DNA of 64,000 bases from positions 59,101-123,100 of the forward strand of contig NZ_SISB01000013.1 of assembly GCF_004310295.1 (NCBI RefSeq), in the 5' to 3' direction. Numbering within the stretch: position 1 is the stretch's first letter; the number at the start of each line of letters is the position of its first letter. Below are positions 26,023 to 35,391 of the stretch, piece by piece. The notes under the pieces are model-generated. The model did no database searches and was not told the origin of the DNA. It was given only the letters and a program-made list of their open reading frames with translations. This stretch comes from Pseudomonas sp. BGI-2 (GTDB lineage: Bacteria > Pseudomonadota > Gammaproteobacteria > Pseudomonadales > Pseudomonadaceae). The translations under genes and the position numbers were made by a program.

Positions 26023-26931
26023 CTACTTGGCAGCCACCGCTGCAGCCTTCACCACCGAAGGCTTCAACACCAGCCACAACGCCGCCGCAATCAACACCCC
26101 GCCATAGATATGCGCCATCGACAACGGCTCATCCAGTAACAGCGCTCCCCACAACACCCCGAACGGCGGGATCAGGAAGGTCGTGGTCATCGACCTCACT
26201 GGCCCGATCGAGCTGAGCAAACGGAAGTAAATGATGTACGCGAGCGCGGTACACACCAGCCCCAACCCCAGCAACGACAACCAGACATTCCAGCCGCCCC
26301 AGCTTGCCGGTGGCTGGCTGATCACGCTGTAGCCGAACAACGGCAGTAAAAACAGCGTCGCACCAAGCATGCTGCCCAGCGCCGAAAGACGACTGTCGAG
26401 ACCGCCCGCGTGATCGAGCCAGCGGCGGGCCAGGAACCCGGCAAAGCCGTAACAGGTGGTGGCGAGCAGGCAGGCAACGGCGCCCATCAGCAATTCCATG
26501 TCGAACGCCACCGGACCGGCACGGGTCAGGACACCAACGCCAAGCAGTCCGAGGAACACCCCGCCAAGCTTGGCGGCGGTCAGTCTTTCATGGAAGAACA
26601 GACCGCCAATCAACACGCCCATCAGCGGCGTGGTGGCGTTGAAAATCGCCGAATAGCCGGCCGGAAGGACTTGGGCGGCTACCGAGTAGAGCGTCGCCGG
26701 AATCCCGGAGTTGATCACGCCGAGCAGCATCACCGTCTTCAGCTTGCCTTTGAAATCCCAGTTGATGCGCATCAGCCCCAGGATCAACAGCAAGCCGGTG
26801 GCAGCAATCGACACACGGAAAAAGGCCGTGGGGATTGTGCCAATCACGGGGGCGATGATGCGCATGAACAGAAAGCTCGCACCCCAGATCGCTGCCAGCG
26901 ACAGTAAACGGAAAATATCGACAGGGCTCAC
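26023..26931 (-). CDS. EamA/DMT-family transporter
   Basis: 302 residues from GTG 26931 (VSPVDIFRLLSLAAIWG). An AGGAG site 7 bases upstream supports this start over the ATG at 27003, which adds a poorly hydrophobic 24 residues. About 10 transmembrane helices in two EamA repeats, with the family features AAIWGASFLFMR near the start and PPFGVLWGALLLDEPLS in the second repeat. Substrate unknown; DMT permeases often export amino acids or metabolites. Confidence 0.85.
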   Translation of the reverse strand: MSPVDIFRLLSLAAIWGASFLFMRIIAPVIGTIPTAFFRVSIAATGLLLILGLMRINWDFKGKLKTVMLLGVINSGIPATLYSVAAQVLPAGYSAIFNATTPLMGVLIGGLFFHERLTAAKLGGVFLGLLGVGVLTRAGPVAFDMELLMGAVACLLATTCYGFAGFLARRWLDHAGGLDSRLSALGSMLGATLFLLPLFGYSVISQPPASWGGWNVWLSLLGLGLVCTALAYIIYFRLLSSIGPVRSMTTTFLIPPFGVLWGALLLDEPLSMAHIYGGVLIAAALWLVLKPSVVKAAAVAAK

Positions 26932-27088
26932 GGAACACTCCTTCCTTGATGGGGACGAGAGTGTTGCCGAGCGCCTTATCCATGGCAACCGAAAAACGAG
27001 CATTTAACCCGAGCCGAAAATTACGCTTCTCCTGCACCCGGTTCACTGGCTAAGCTCAGGGCTCCCGAATTCCCGCAGAGGTCTCACC

Positions 27089-28807
27089 ATGCCGCAGCAA
27101 TGGCCAGCCGCCGACATCGCCCGAATGATCCTCGATGGCTTTGACGATTACCGCGAGCATTTCCGCCAGATCACCGACGGCGCCCGGACCCGCTTCGAGC
27201 AGGCCCTGTGGCAGGAGGCCCAAGTCGCCTCGGCCGCGCGGATCAACCTGTATGAAGAGAAGGTCAGCGAAACGGTCGACCGCCTGCGCATTGCGTTTGA
27301 CGCCGACACGCTGGACGTCAGTTGCTGGCCGCTGGTCAAAAGCGCTTACATCACCCTGATCGACCTGCGTTTCGACGATGAACTGTCCGAGACCTGGTAC
27401 AACTCGATTTTCTGCGGGTTGTTCAGCCATGACCTGATCAGCGACGGCTGCATGTTCATCCACACCACCCGGCCAAGCCTGCGCCGGGCTCGCGCCGCGC
27501 AAACCCGAACCTACAAGCCTCAGGGCCAGTTGTCCGGCATGCTCGCGAGCATTTTTGCCGATTACAGCTTCAGCGAGGATTACGCCGACCTGGCCGGCGA
27601 CTTGCGCCGCCTCGAAGCACAATTGCGCGAGAACCTGCCGGACTGGGTATGCAAGGACCCGGAATTGAGCGTCGAACTGTTTTCCTCGGTGCTTTACCGC
27701 AACAAGGGCGCGTACCTGGTGGGGCGCATCTACACCCAGGACGAACAATGGCCGCTGGCGATTCCGCTGCTGCACCTCGAAGGTCGCGGCATCCAGATCG
27801 ATGCGCTGATCACCGATGAAGCGGACGTGTCGATCATCTTCTCGTTCACTCGCTCGTATTTCATGGTGGATGTGCCGGTGCCGGCGGAGTTCATCGGTTT
27901 CCTGCGGCGGATCCTGCCCGGGAAACACATCGCCGAGCTGTACACCTCGATTGGTTTCTACAAGCACGGCAAGTCCGAGTTCTACCGGGCGCTGATCAAT
28001 CACCTGGCCAGCACCGACGACCAGTTCATCATGGCCCCCGGTGTGCGCGGCATGGTGATGAGCGTGTTTACGCTGCCGGGTTTCAACACCGTATTCAAAA
28101 TCATCAAGGACCGTTTCTCGCCGTCGAAAAACGTCGACCGCGCCACGGTGATCGAAAAATACCGTTTGGTGAAAAGCGTCGACCGCGTCGGGCGCATGGC
28201 CGATACCCAGGAATTCGCCGATTTTCGCTTCCCGTTGAGCAAGTTCGACCCGGCGTGCTTGGAAGAACTGCTTGAAGTGGCCGCGTCCACGGTGTCGGTG
28301 GAAGACGACACGGTGCTGATCCGTCACTGCTGGACCGAGCGGCGGATGACGCCGCTGAACCTGTACCTGGAAAACGCCAACGAGGCGCAGGTACGCGAGG
28401 CGCTGGAGGATTACGGTCTGGCGATCAAGCAACTGGCGGCGGCGAACATCTTTCCCGGCGATATGCTGTTGAAGAACTTCGGCGTCACCCGACACGGTCG
28501 CGTGGTGTTTTATGACTATGACGAGATTTGTTTCCTGACCGAAGCCAACTTCCGCCACATCCCGCAACCGCGCACGCCGGAAGACGAGATGGCGTCCGAG
28601 CCGTGGTATTCGATCGGTCCGCTGGATGTGTTTCCTGAAGAGTTTCCGCCGTTCCTGTTTGCCGATTCCGGGCAAAGGAAGCTGTTTGACCAGTTGCATG
28701 GCGAGTTGTACAACGCCGATTACTGGAAAAGCCTCCAGGAAGCCATTCGCGGCGGCAAGGTGATCGACGTCTTCCCGTACCGCCGCAAAGGCCTCGACAA
28801 CGAATAA
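27089..28807 (+). CDS. aceK: Isocitrate dehydrogenase kinase/phosphatase
   Basis: 572 residues, the normal AceK length. Recognisable AceK sequences include [19 protein letters not shown] at the N-terminus, [20 protein letters not shown], and in the kinase half [20 protein letters not shown] with FYDYDEICF as the metal-binding aspartate segment. It phosphorylates and dephosphorylates isocitrate dehydrogenase, switching carbon between the TCA cycle and the glyoxylate shunt. It stands alone, away from aceA and aceB, as in other pseudomonads. Confidence 0.95.
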   Translation: MPQQWPAADIARMILDGFDDYREHFRQITDGARTRFEQALWQEAQVASAARINLYEEKVSETVDRLRIAFDADTLDVSCWPLVKSAYITLIDLRFDDELSETWYNSIFCGLFSHDLISDGCMFIHTTRPSLRRARAAQTRTYKPQGQLSGMLASIFADYSFSEDYADLAGDLRRLEAQLRENLPDWVCKDPELSVELFSSVLYRNKGAYLVGRIYTQDEQWPLAIPLLHLEGRGIQIDALITDEADVSIIFSFTRSYFMVDVPVPAEFIGFLRRILPGKHIAELYTSIGFYKHGKSEFYRALINHLASTDDQFIMAPGVRGMVMSVFTLPGFNTVFKIIKDRFSPSKNVDRATVIEKYRLVKSVDRVGRMADTQEFADFRFPLSKFDPACLEELLEVAASTVSVEDDTVLIRHCWTERRMTPLNLYLENANEAQVREALEDYGLAIKQLAAANIFPGDMLLKNFGVTRHGRVVFYDYDEICFLTEANFRHIPQPRTPEDEMASEPWYSIGPLDVFPEEFPPFLFADSGQRKLFDQLHGELYNADYWKSLQEAIRGGKVIDVFPYRRKGLDNE

Positions 28808-28841
28808 CCCACTCTGAGATGACACCTTCTGGCGATGGAGC

Positions 28842-28981
28842 TTTTGTGGCGAGGGGATTTATCCCCCGTTGGGTTGCGAAGCGACCCTAAAACCATCCAC
28901 CGCGGCATTTCAGACAAACCGCGCTGACCGGTTTACGATTGCTTCGCAACCGAACGGGGGATAAATCCCCTCGCCACAAAA
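28842..28981. repeat. Long inverted repeat, GTGGCGAGGGGATTTATCCC family
   Basis: Facing arms TTTTGTGGCGAGGGGATTTA and its complement around about 60 bases, between aceK and hrpA. It is a fluorescens-group repeat family distinct from the CGGGCAAGC type. Confidence 0.8.
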
Positions 28982-29059
28982 GCGGGTTGCATTCGTCTCT
29001 ATGCACGCAAATCTGCGACAATCGCCCCCCTGCGCCACTAGACGACTTTTGCGTACCTG

Positions 29060-32000
29060 ATGACTGACGAATCGCCTTCCATCGACAAACTGCTGAAAAA
29101 CCTTGATCACGCCATGCTCGCCGACCGCCACCGGCTGCGGCGGCAGTTGCTTGAGCTGCGCAAAAAACCTGATGAGGCCAAGCTGGCCCAGTGGGTGACG
29201 CGCATGCAGGCGTCCTGTGATCAGGTGTTGGCGCGGCGTGCCAGCCTGCCGGTGATTCGATACGACGACAGTCTGCCGATCGCCGCCAAACGCGCCGAAA
29301 TCAAAGAAGCGCTGCTCAAGCATCAGGTGCTGATCATTGCCGGTGAAACCGGTTCGGGTAAAACCACCCAGCTGCCGAAGATCTGCCTGGAAATCGGTCG
29401 CGGTCAGCAGGGTCTGATTGGCCACACCCAGCCCCGTCGAATCGCCGCCCGCAGCGTCGCGAGCCGGGTTGCCGAAGAACTGGCGACGCCGTTGGGCGCG
29501 TTGGTTGGTTATCAAGTGCGGTTCGAAGATCAAAGCGATTCCAACACCCTGATCAAACTGATGACCGACGGCATCCTGCTGGCGGAAACCCAGAACGACC
29601 GCTACCTCGAACGCTACGACACGATCATCGTCGACGAAGCTCACGAGCGCAGCCTCAACATCGACTTCCTGCTGGGTTACCTGAAAACCCTGCTGCCGCG
29701 TCGTCCGGACCTGAAAGTCATCATCACGTCGGCGACCATCGACCTGGAGCGCTTCTCCAAGCACTTTGACGATGCGCCGATTGTCGAAGTCTCCGGCCGT
29801 ACTTTCCCGGTGGACACCTGGTATCGCCCACTGACCCTGGAGCAGGACGAGGAGGGCAATCGCGTCGAGGACGACTTGACCGTGGATCAGGCGATCCTCG
29901 CCACCCTCGATGAAATCGCCGCGTTCGAACGCAGCGAGCGCAAGAGCCCCGGTGATGTCCTGGTCTTCCTGCCCGGCGAGCGCGAGATTCGCGACGCCGC
30001 CGACATGCTGCGCAAGGCCCAGCTCAAGCACACCGAGATTTTGCCGCTGTACGCGCGGCTGTCGCCGGCCGAACAGCAGCGGATTTTCCAGTCGCACCCG
30101 GGCCGTCGCGTGGTGCTGGCGACCAACGTCGCCGAAACCTCACTGACCGTGCCGGGCATTCGGTACGTGATTGACAGCGGCACCGCGCGCATCAGCCGTT
30201 ACAGCTACCGCGCCAAGGTCCAGCGTCTGCCCATCGAAGCCATTTCCCAGGCCAGCGCCAACCAGCGTAAAGGTCGCTGCGGGCGGGTCGAGCCGGGCAT
30301 TTGCATCCGTCTCTATGGCGAAGAAGACTTCATCGGTCGCCCGGAATTTACTGACCCGGAAATTTTGCGGACCAACCTCGCGGCGGTAATCCTGCAGATG
30401 CTGCATCTGCGCCTCGGCGAGATCACCGACTTCCCGTTTATCGAACCGCCGGATGGCAAGGCCATCAGCGACGGTTTCAACCTGCTTCAAGAACTTTCGG
30501 CGGTGGACCGCAATAGTCATCTGACCCCGCTCGGTCGCCAGTTGGCGCGCCTTCCGGTGGACCCGCGCATGGGCCGCATGCTGCTGGAAGCGGCGAAACT
30601 TGGCAGCCTTCAGGAAGTGCTGATCGTCGCCAGCGCCATGTCGATTCAAGACCCGCGCGAACGTCCGCCGGAGCGTCAGCAAGCGGCGGATCAGGCCCAC
30701 GCACAATGGAAAGACGTGGACTCGGATTTCGCCGGGCTGGTCAACCTGTGGCGTGGTTTTGAAGAACAGCGCCAGGCGCTGACGGCGAGTCCGTTGCGCA
30801 ATTGGTGTCGCAAAAATTTCCTCAATTACCTGCGCCTGCGCGAATGGCGCGATTCTCACCGCCAACTGAGCCTGATCTGCCGCGACATGCAGCTCAGCCT
30901 CAATAAAGAACCGGCGGATTACCCGAAACTGCACAAAGCCGTGCTCTCGGGCCTGCTCAGCCAGATCGGTCAGAAAACCGATGAAGGCGATTACCTCGGT
31001 GCGCGTCAGCGACGTTTCTGGATTCACCCGTCATCCGGGCTGGGCAAGAAGCGCCCGCAATGGCTGATGACCGCCGAACTGGTGGAAACCACCAAGCTCT
31101 ACGCGCGCATGGTGGCCAAGATCGACTCCGACTGGATCGAACCGCTGGCCGGGCACCTGATCAAGAAAAATCACTTCGAACCGCATTGGGAGAAGAAGCG
31201 CGGTCAGGTCGTGGCCTTCGAGCAGATCACCCTGTTCGGACTGATCGTGGTCGGTCGCCGGCCGGTGCATTACGGACCGATCGACCCTGTGGTGTCTCGT
31301 GAGTTTTTCATTCGCGAAGGCCTGGTGCGGGGCGAGATTCAATCCAAGGCCAAGTGCCTGACGGCCAACCAGCAACTGCTCGAACAGCTCGACGAATTGG
31401 AAGCCAAGGCCCGTCGTCGCGACATTCTGGCCGACGAAGAAACGCTGTTTGCTTTCTACGATGCGCGACTGCCGGCGGAGATCCACCAGACGGCGACTTT
31501 CGATAGCTGGTATCGGGTCAATAGTCAGAAAGACCCGCAGCTGCTGATCATGCGCGAAGAAGACGTGCTGGCCCGTGAGGCCAGCGAAGTCACCGCCCTG
31601 CATTACCCCGACACTTTGCACATCGGCGATCTGGAACTGGCCCTCAGTTACCATTTTGAACCCAACCATCCGCGCGATGGCGTGACTCTGCGTGTGCCGG
31701 CGCCGCTGTTGCCGATGTTGCCGCCGGAACGCCTGGAATGGCTGGTGCCGGGCATCATCGAGGCCAAGTGCATCGCGCTGGTGCGCAACCTGCCCAAAGC
31801 CCTGCGCAAGAACTTCGTGCCGGTGCCGGACTTCGTCAAAGCCGCGTTGCAGCGCATGACCTTCGCCGAGGGCTCGTTGCCTCAGGCGTTGGGTCGCGAG
31901 CTGCTGCGCATGACAGGTGCGCGGGTCAGCGATGAAGCGTGGGCGGAAGCGGAGCAGCAGGTCGACAGTCATTTGCGGATGAACCTGGAAATCGTCGATG

Positions 32001-32971
32001 GCCAAGGCAAGTTCCTCGGCGAAGGGCGAGATCTGGCCGAGCTGACCGCACGTTTTTCCGAGGCCAGTCAGGCTGCGTTGGCTGTGCCGCAAACCGCGAA
32101 AAGCCAGCAGCCGGTGGAGGCGAAGGTCTTCGCGGCGGTGGCGCAAAAGACTCAACAGAAGATCGCCGGGCTGTCGATGACGGTGTATCCGGCGCTGGTG
32201 GAAGAGAGCGGCACGGTCAAGGAAGGGCGTTTCTCGACCCCGGCCGAAGCCGAGTTCCAGCATCGCCGTGCTTTGCAGCGGTTGTTGATGCAGCAGCTGG
32301 CCGAACCGGCGAAGTTCCTGCGCGGCAAGTTGCCGGGGCTGACCGAACTGGGCCTGATGTACCGCGACATGGGGCGTATCGACAGTCTGGTGGAAGACAT
32401 TCTGCTAGCCAGCCTCGACAGCTGCATTCTCGAGGGTGAAGACCCGTTGCCGCGTGATGGTGCGGGTCTGGCGGCGTTGGCCGAGCGCAAACGCGGTGGC
32501 TGGACCGAGCATGCTGAGCGTCTGGCTAAATTGACGCTGGAGATTCTCAAGCTCTGGCACGGCCTGCAAAAACGCTTCAAGGGCAAGATTGATCTGGCAC
32601 AAGCCGTGGCCCTGAACGACATCAAGCAGCAGCTCAGCCATCTGGTGTATCCGGGGTTTGTCCGGGAAACGCCGATGTTATGGCTCAAGGAACTGCCGCG
32701 TTACTTGAAAGCCGTCGAGCAGCGCTTCGAGAAAATCGGCGCTCAGGTGCAGAGGGATCGGGTCTGGAGTGGCGAATTGTCCGGACTCTGGACCCAATAC
32801 CAGACCCGTGCCAACAAGCACGCCCAGGAAGGCAAACGCGATCCGCAGCTGGAGCTCTATCGCTGGTGGCTGGAGGAATATCGGGTTTCGCTGTTCGCCC
32901 AGCAGTTGGGGACCAAAGTGCCGATCTCCGACAAGCGCCTGAACAAGCAATGGACCCAGGTTGAACCGTAG
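29060..32971 (+). CDS. hrpA: ATP-dependent RNA helicase HrpA
   Basis: 1303 residues, the full HrpA length. DEAH-box core: Walker A GETGSGKTTQ (about 95-104), DEAHERS (about 192), TSATID, and the helicase C-terminal region with TNVAETSLTVPG and QRKGRCGRVEPG. Ratchet/OB-fold regions and a long C-terminal HrpA-specific domain (DUF3418) follow. HrpA has been implicated in mRNA processing and in rescue of stalled ribosomes. Single gene, with repeats on both sides. Confidence 0.95.
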   Translation: MTDESPSIDKLLKNLDHAMLADRHRLRRQLLELRKKPDEAKLAQWVTRMQASCDQVLARRASLPVIRYDDSLPIAAKRAEIKEALLKHQVLIIAGETGSGKTTQLPKICLEIGRGQQGLIGHTQPRRIAARSVASRVAEELATPLGALVGYQVRFEDQSDSNTLIKLMTDGILLAETQNDRYLERYDTIIVDEAHERSLNIDFLLGYLKTLLPRRPDLKVIITSATIDLERFSKHFDDAPIVEVSGRTFPVDTWYRPLTLEQDEEGNRVEDDLTVDQAILATLDEIAAFERSERKSPGDVLVFLPGEREIRDAADMLRKAQLKHTEILPLYARLSPAEQQRIFQSHPGRRVVLATNVAETSLTVPGIRYVIDSGTARISRYSYRAKVQRLPIEAISQASANQRKGRCGRVEPGICIRLYGEEDFIGRPEFTDPEILRTNLAAVILQMLHLRLGEITDFPFIEPPDGKAISDGFNLLQELSAVDRNSHLTPLGRQLARLPVDPRMGRMLLEAAKLGSLQEVLIVASAMSIQDPRERPPERQQAADQAHAQWKDVDSDFAGLVNLWRGFEEQRQALTASPLRNWCRKNFLNYLRLREWRDSHRQLSLICRDMQLSLNKEPADYPKLHKAVLSGLLSQIGQKTDEGDYLGARQRRFWIHPSSGLGKKRPQWLMTAELVETTKLYARMVAKIDSDWIEPLAGHLIKKNHFEPHWEKKRGQVVAFEQITLFGLIVVGRRPVHYGPIDPVVSREFFIREGLVRGEIQSKAKCLTANQQLLEQLDELEAKARRRDILADEETLFAFYDARLPAEIHQTATFDSWYRVNSQKDPQLLIMREEDVLAREASEVTALHYPDTLHIGDLELALSYHFEPNHPRDGVTLRVPAPLLPMLPPERLEWLVPGIIEAKCIALVRNLPKALRKNFVPVPDFVKAALQRMTFAEGSLPQALGRELLRMTGARVSDEAWAEAEQQVDSHLRMNLEIVDGQGKFLGEGRDLAELTARFSEASQAALAVPQTAKSQQPVEAKVFAAVAQKTQQKIAGLSMTVYPALVEESGTVKEGRFSTPAEAEFQHRRALQRLLMQQLAEPAKFLRGKLPGLTELGLMYRDMGRIDSLVEDILLASLDSCILEGEDPLPRDGAGLAALAERKRGGWTEHAERLAKLTLEILKLWHGLQKRFKGKIDLAQAVALNDIKQQLSHLVYPGFVRETPMLWLKELPRYLKAVEQRFEKIGAQVQRDRVWSGELSGLWTQYQTRANKHAQEGKRDPQLELYRWWLEEYRVSLFAQQLGTKVPISDKRLNKQWTQVEP

Positions 32972-32980
32972 AGGCTTTTT

Positions 32981-33047
32981 GTAGGAGCCAGGCTTGCCGG
33001 CGAAGGCGGTCATAAGGATGCCTTCGCCGGCAAGCCTGGCTCCTACG
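32981..33047. repeat. REP inverted pair, GCCAGGCTTGCCGGCGAAGG variant
   Basis: A compact pair: GTAGGAGCCAGGCTTGCCGG faces its complement across only about 20 bases, directly after hrpA. It could serve as its 3' hairpin. Confidence 0.75.
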
Positions 33048-33279
33048 GTAATGCGTTGTGTCTGCGGTGGGTGTTTGATCCTGCAAATAGGGCCAAAACC
33101 CAATGTTTATGGCAAACTTCGCGCCTATAAACACCGGCCCCGCGGTTTTGAGCCTCTACAGGTTCGGGCGGATCGGAATAAAGCGATGTCAGGTGTGCTT
33201 CCCGTGACGGGAACAGACCCTTTGTGTGTTGGTACGTCGGTGCCAACGCTTTCTGCCTGAACAGATTAGAGAAACGACC

Positions 33280-34401
33280 ATGCATAACGTCGTCATCAGC
33301 GGCACCGGCCTGTACACCCCGGCCAACAGCATCTCCAATGAAGAGCTGGTGCAGTCTTTCAACGCTTACGTCGCGCAATTCAACGCCGACAACGCCGACG
33401 CCATCGCCCGTGGCGAAGTCGAAGCGTTGACCGAATCCAGCGCTGCGTTCATCGAAAAAGCGTCCGGCATCAAAAGCCGCTTTGTCATGGACAAGGACGG
33501 CATCCTCGACCCGCAACGCATGGCGCCGCGCCTGCCAGAACGTTCGAATGACGAGTGGTCGGTGCTTTGCCAAATGGCCATCGGCGCGGCTGAACAAGCC
33601 CTGGAACGTGCCGGTAAAACCGCCGCCGACATCGACGGCGTCATTGTTGCCTGCTCCAACCTGCAACGCGCCTACCCGGCGATCGCCATCGAAGTCCAGG
33701 AAGCGCTGGGCATCCAGGGTTTCGGTTTCGACATGAACGTTGCCTGCTCCTCGGCGACGTTCGGTATCCAGGCGGCCGCCAACAGCGTTCAACTGGGCCA
33801 GGCACGGGCGATCCTGATGGTCAACCCGGAAGTCTGCACCGGTCACCTGAACTTCCGTGACCGCGACAGCCACTTCATCTTTGGTGACGCGGCGACGGCG
33901 GTGATCATCGAGCGGGCCGACCTGGCGACGTCCAAGCATCAGTTCGACGTGGTCAGCACCAAACTGCTGACCAAGTTCTCCAACAACATCCGCAACAACT
34001 TCGGCTTCCTCAACCGCGCGGCGGAAGAGGGCATCGGTGCCAAGGACAAACTGTTCGTGCAGGAAGGCCGCAAGGTGTTCCGCGACGTCTGCCCGATGGT
34101 GGCCGAGCTGATCGCTACGCACCTGGAAGAGAACAAGCTCAACGTCAGCGACGTGAAGCGTTTCTGGTTGCACCAGGCCAACCTCAGCATGAACCACCTG
34201 ATCGTCAAGAAACTGCTGGGCCGTGAAGCCACCGAAGAAGAAGCCCCGGTGATTCTCGACACCTACGCCAATACCAGCTCCGCCGGGTCGGTGATTTCGT
34301 TTCACAAGCACCAGGATGATCTGGCCGCCGGTTCCCTGGCCGTGCTCAGCTCGTTCGGCGCGGGTTACTCGATTGGTAGCGTGATTTTGCGCAAGCGCTG
34401 A
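33280..34401 (+). CDS. Beta-ketoacyl-ACP synthase III (FabH-like)
   Basis: 373 residues from ATG 33280 (MHNVVISGTGLYTPANS). The FabH triad is intact: Cys156 in ACSSATFG, His298 in HQANLSMN and Asn331 in ANTSSAGS. It is longer than housekeeping FabH because of an insert near residue 30-60. It is followed after 12 bases by an ECF sigma gene and a small zinc-finger gene, the order of PA3286-PA3285-PA3284 in P. aeruginosa, whose synthase (FabH2) feeds beta-oxidation products into fatty acid synthesis. Orthology is inferred from content and order. Confidence 0.88.
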   Translation: MHNVVISGTGLYTPANSISNEELVQSFNAYVAQFNADNADAIARGEVEALTESSAAFIEKASGIKSRFVMDKDGILDPQRMAPRLPERSNDEWSVLCQMAIGAAEQALERAGKTAADIDGVIVACSNLQRAYPAIAIEVQEALGIQGFGFDMNVACSSATFGIQAAANSVQLGQARAILMVNPEVCTGHLNFRDRDSHFIFGDAATAVIIERADLATSKHQFDVVSTKLLTKFSNNIRNNFGFLNRAAEEGIGAKDKLFVQEGRKVFRDVCPMVAELIATHLEENKLNVSDVKRFWLHQANLSMNHLIVKKLLGREATEEEAPVILDTYANTSSAGSVISFHKHQDDLAAGSLAVLSSFGAGYSIGSVILRKR

Positions 34402-34413
34402 AACGAGGTCGCA

Positions 34414-35028
34414 ATGGCAGTGGCTGACGACACCCAACTGCTCGAACGCCTGCTGGCGGGCGAGCAGCAGGCTTACAAGGAATTGGTCAGCACTTATCAG
34501 AGCCCGATGCGTGCGGTCGCTTATGCGATCGTCGGCAGTCGGCATGCTGACGAAGTCGTTCAGGATGCCTGGCTGTCGGTCGTGCGTAATCTGAGCAAGT
34601 TTGAGGCACGTTCGAGCCTCAAGACCTGGTTGCTGACCATCACCGCCAATGCGGCGAAGGGGCGATACAAGCAGAACCGTCGCGAAGTGCTGCTCGATGA
34701 CCTTCCATCGGCCCACGGCACGATCAATGATGATCGTTTTTCGCCCGGCGATGGCCATTGGCTGGTGGCACCATATGCCTGGCACCAAGACACCCCTGAG
34801 GCGTTGCTCACCGAAAACGAGCTGCGCGAATGCCTCGAACACACCCTGCTCAGCCTGTCGGAACTGCAAAGCAGCGTGTTGCTGCTGCGCGAGCGTCAGG
34901 GCCTGGAATTGGAAGAGATCTGTAATCTTCTGGAACTCTCGCTCTCCAATGTTCGCGTGCTGCTGCATCGGGCACGGTTGAAGGTCTTTGCGACCGTGGA
35001 GCATTTTGAGGAAACCGGTGAATGCTGA
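34414..35028 (+). CDS. ECF-type RNA polymerase sigma factor
   Basis: 204 residues. Region 2 is visible as ELVSTYQSPMRAVAYAIVGS, HADEVVQDAWLSVVRNL and SSLKTWLLTITANAAKGRYK; region 4 as LSELQSSVLLLRERQGLELE with LELSLSNVRVLLHRARLKVF. It lacks the long inserts of heme or FecI groups. The stop overlaps the start of the zinc-finger protein gene by 7 bases, so the pair is likely a sigma/anti-sigma couple. No target promoter could be identified. Confidence 0.9.
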   Translation: MAVADDTQLLERLLAGEQQAYKELVSTYQSPMRAVAYAIVGSRHADEVVQDAWLSVVRNLSKFEARSSLKTWLLTITANAAKGRYKQNRREVLLDDLPSAHGTINDDRFSPGDGHWLVAPYAWHQDTPEALLTENELRECLEHTLLSLSELQSSVLLLRERQGLELEEICNLLELSLSNVRVLLHRARLKVFATVEHFEETGEC

Positions 35029-35258
35029 CCTGTAAGGAGCAAGTGGCACGTTCCAGTGATTATCTCGATGGCCAGTTGAGCTTTCGGGAGAAGTTGATGG
35101 TGCGGCATCATTTAATGTTCTGCCCTAATTGCCGGCGGTTCATTCGTCAGATGCGTTTGATGCAGGCGACGCTGCGCGTCTTGCCGGAGAAAGCTGTGGC
35201 GGAGGTCGATGCACTCGCCGAACGTCTCACTGCGGAGCGTCGCAAGGACATTCCGTAA
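35022..35258 (+). CDS. Small zinc-finger anti-sigma-like protein (zf-HC2)
   Basis: 78 residues. The HC2 zinc motif is present as RHHLMFCPNCRRFIRQM (His-x3-Cys-x2-Cys, about 29-39). There is no transmembrane segment, so it would be a soluble anti-sigma factor rather than a membrane-bound one. It overlaps the sigma gene by 7 bases. Release signal unknown; redox or zinc sensing through the Cys pair is possible (inference). Confidence 0.82.
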   Translation: MLTCKEQVARSSDYLDGQLSFREKLMVRHHLMFCPNCRRFIRQMRLMQATLRVLPEKAVAEVDALAERLTAERRKDIP

Positions 35259-35350
35259 GTTTCGTGGAGCACTGCGCGGAAGAGAAGCAGGCCGGCGTGG
35301 ATGCATCGAACGGATGATGGGGATCGATCCATCCACGCCAGTCTGTAAAG

Positions 35351-35377
35351 CGCCTCAAGCATCCATGACCTGAGGCG
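35351..35377. terminator. Hairpin between the sigma operon and the porin gene
   Basis: CGCCTCA / TGAGGCG arms around 13 bases, between convergent genes, with no T-run on either strand. Possible weak bidirectional terminator. Confidence 0.35.
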
Positions 35378-35391
35378 TGGAACGGTACTGC

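Noticed and set aside
27056..28825. 589-codon ORF on the minus strand
   Set aside because: It is the antisense frame of aceK, whose protein is fully recognisable; long antisense frames are usual in high-GC Pseudomonas genes.
33043..35049. 668-codon ORF on the minus strand
   Set aside because: Antisense to the FabH-like and sigma genes; composition lacks any known domain.
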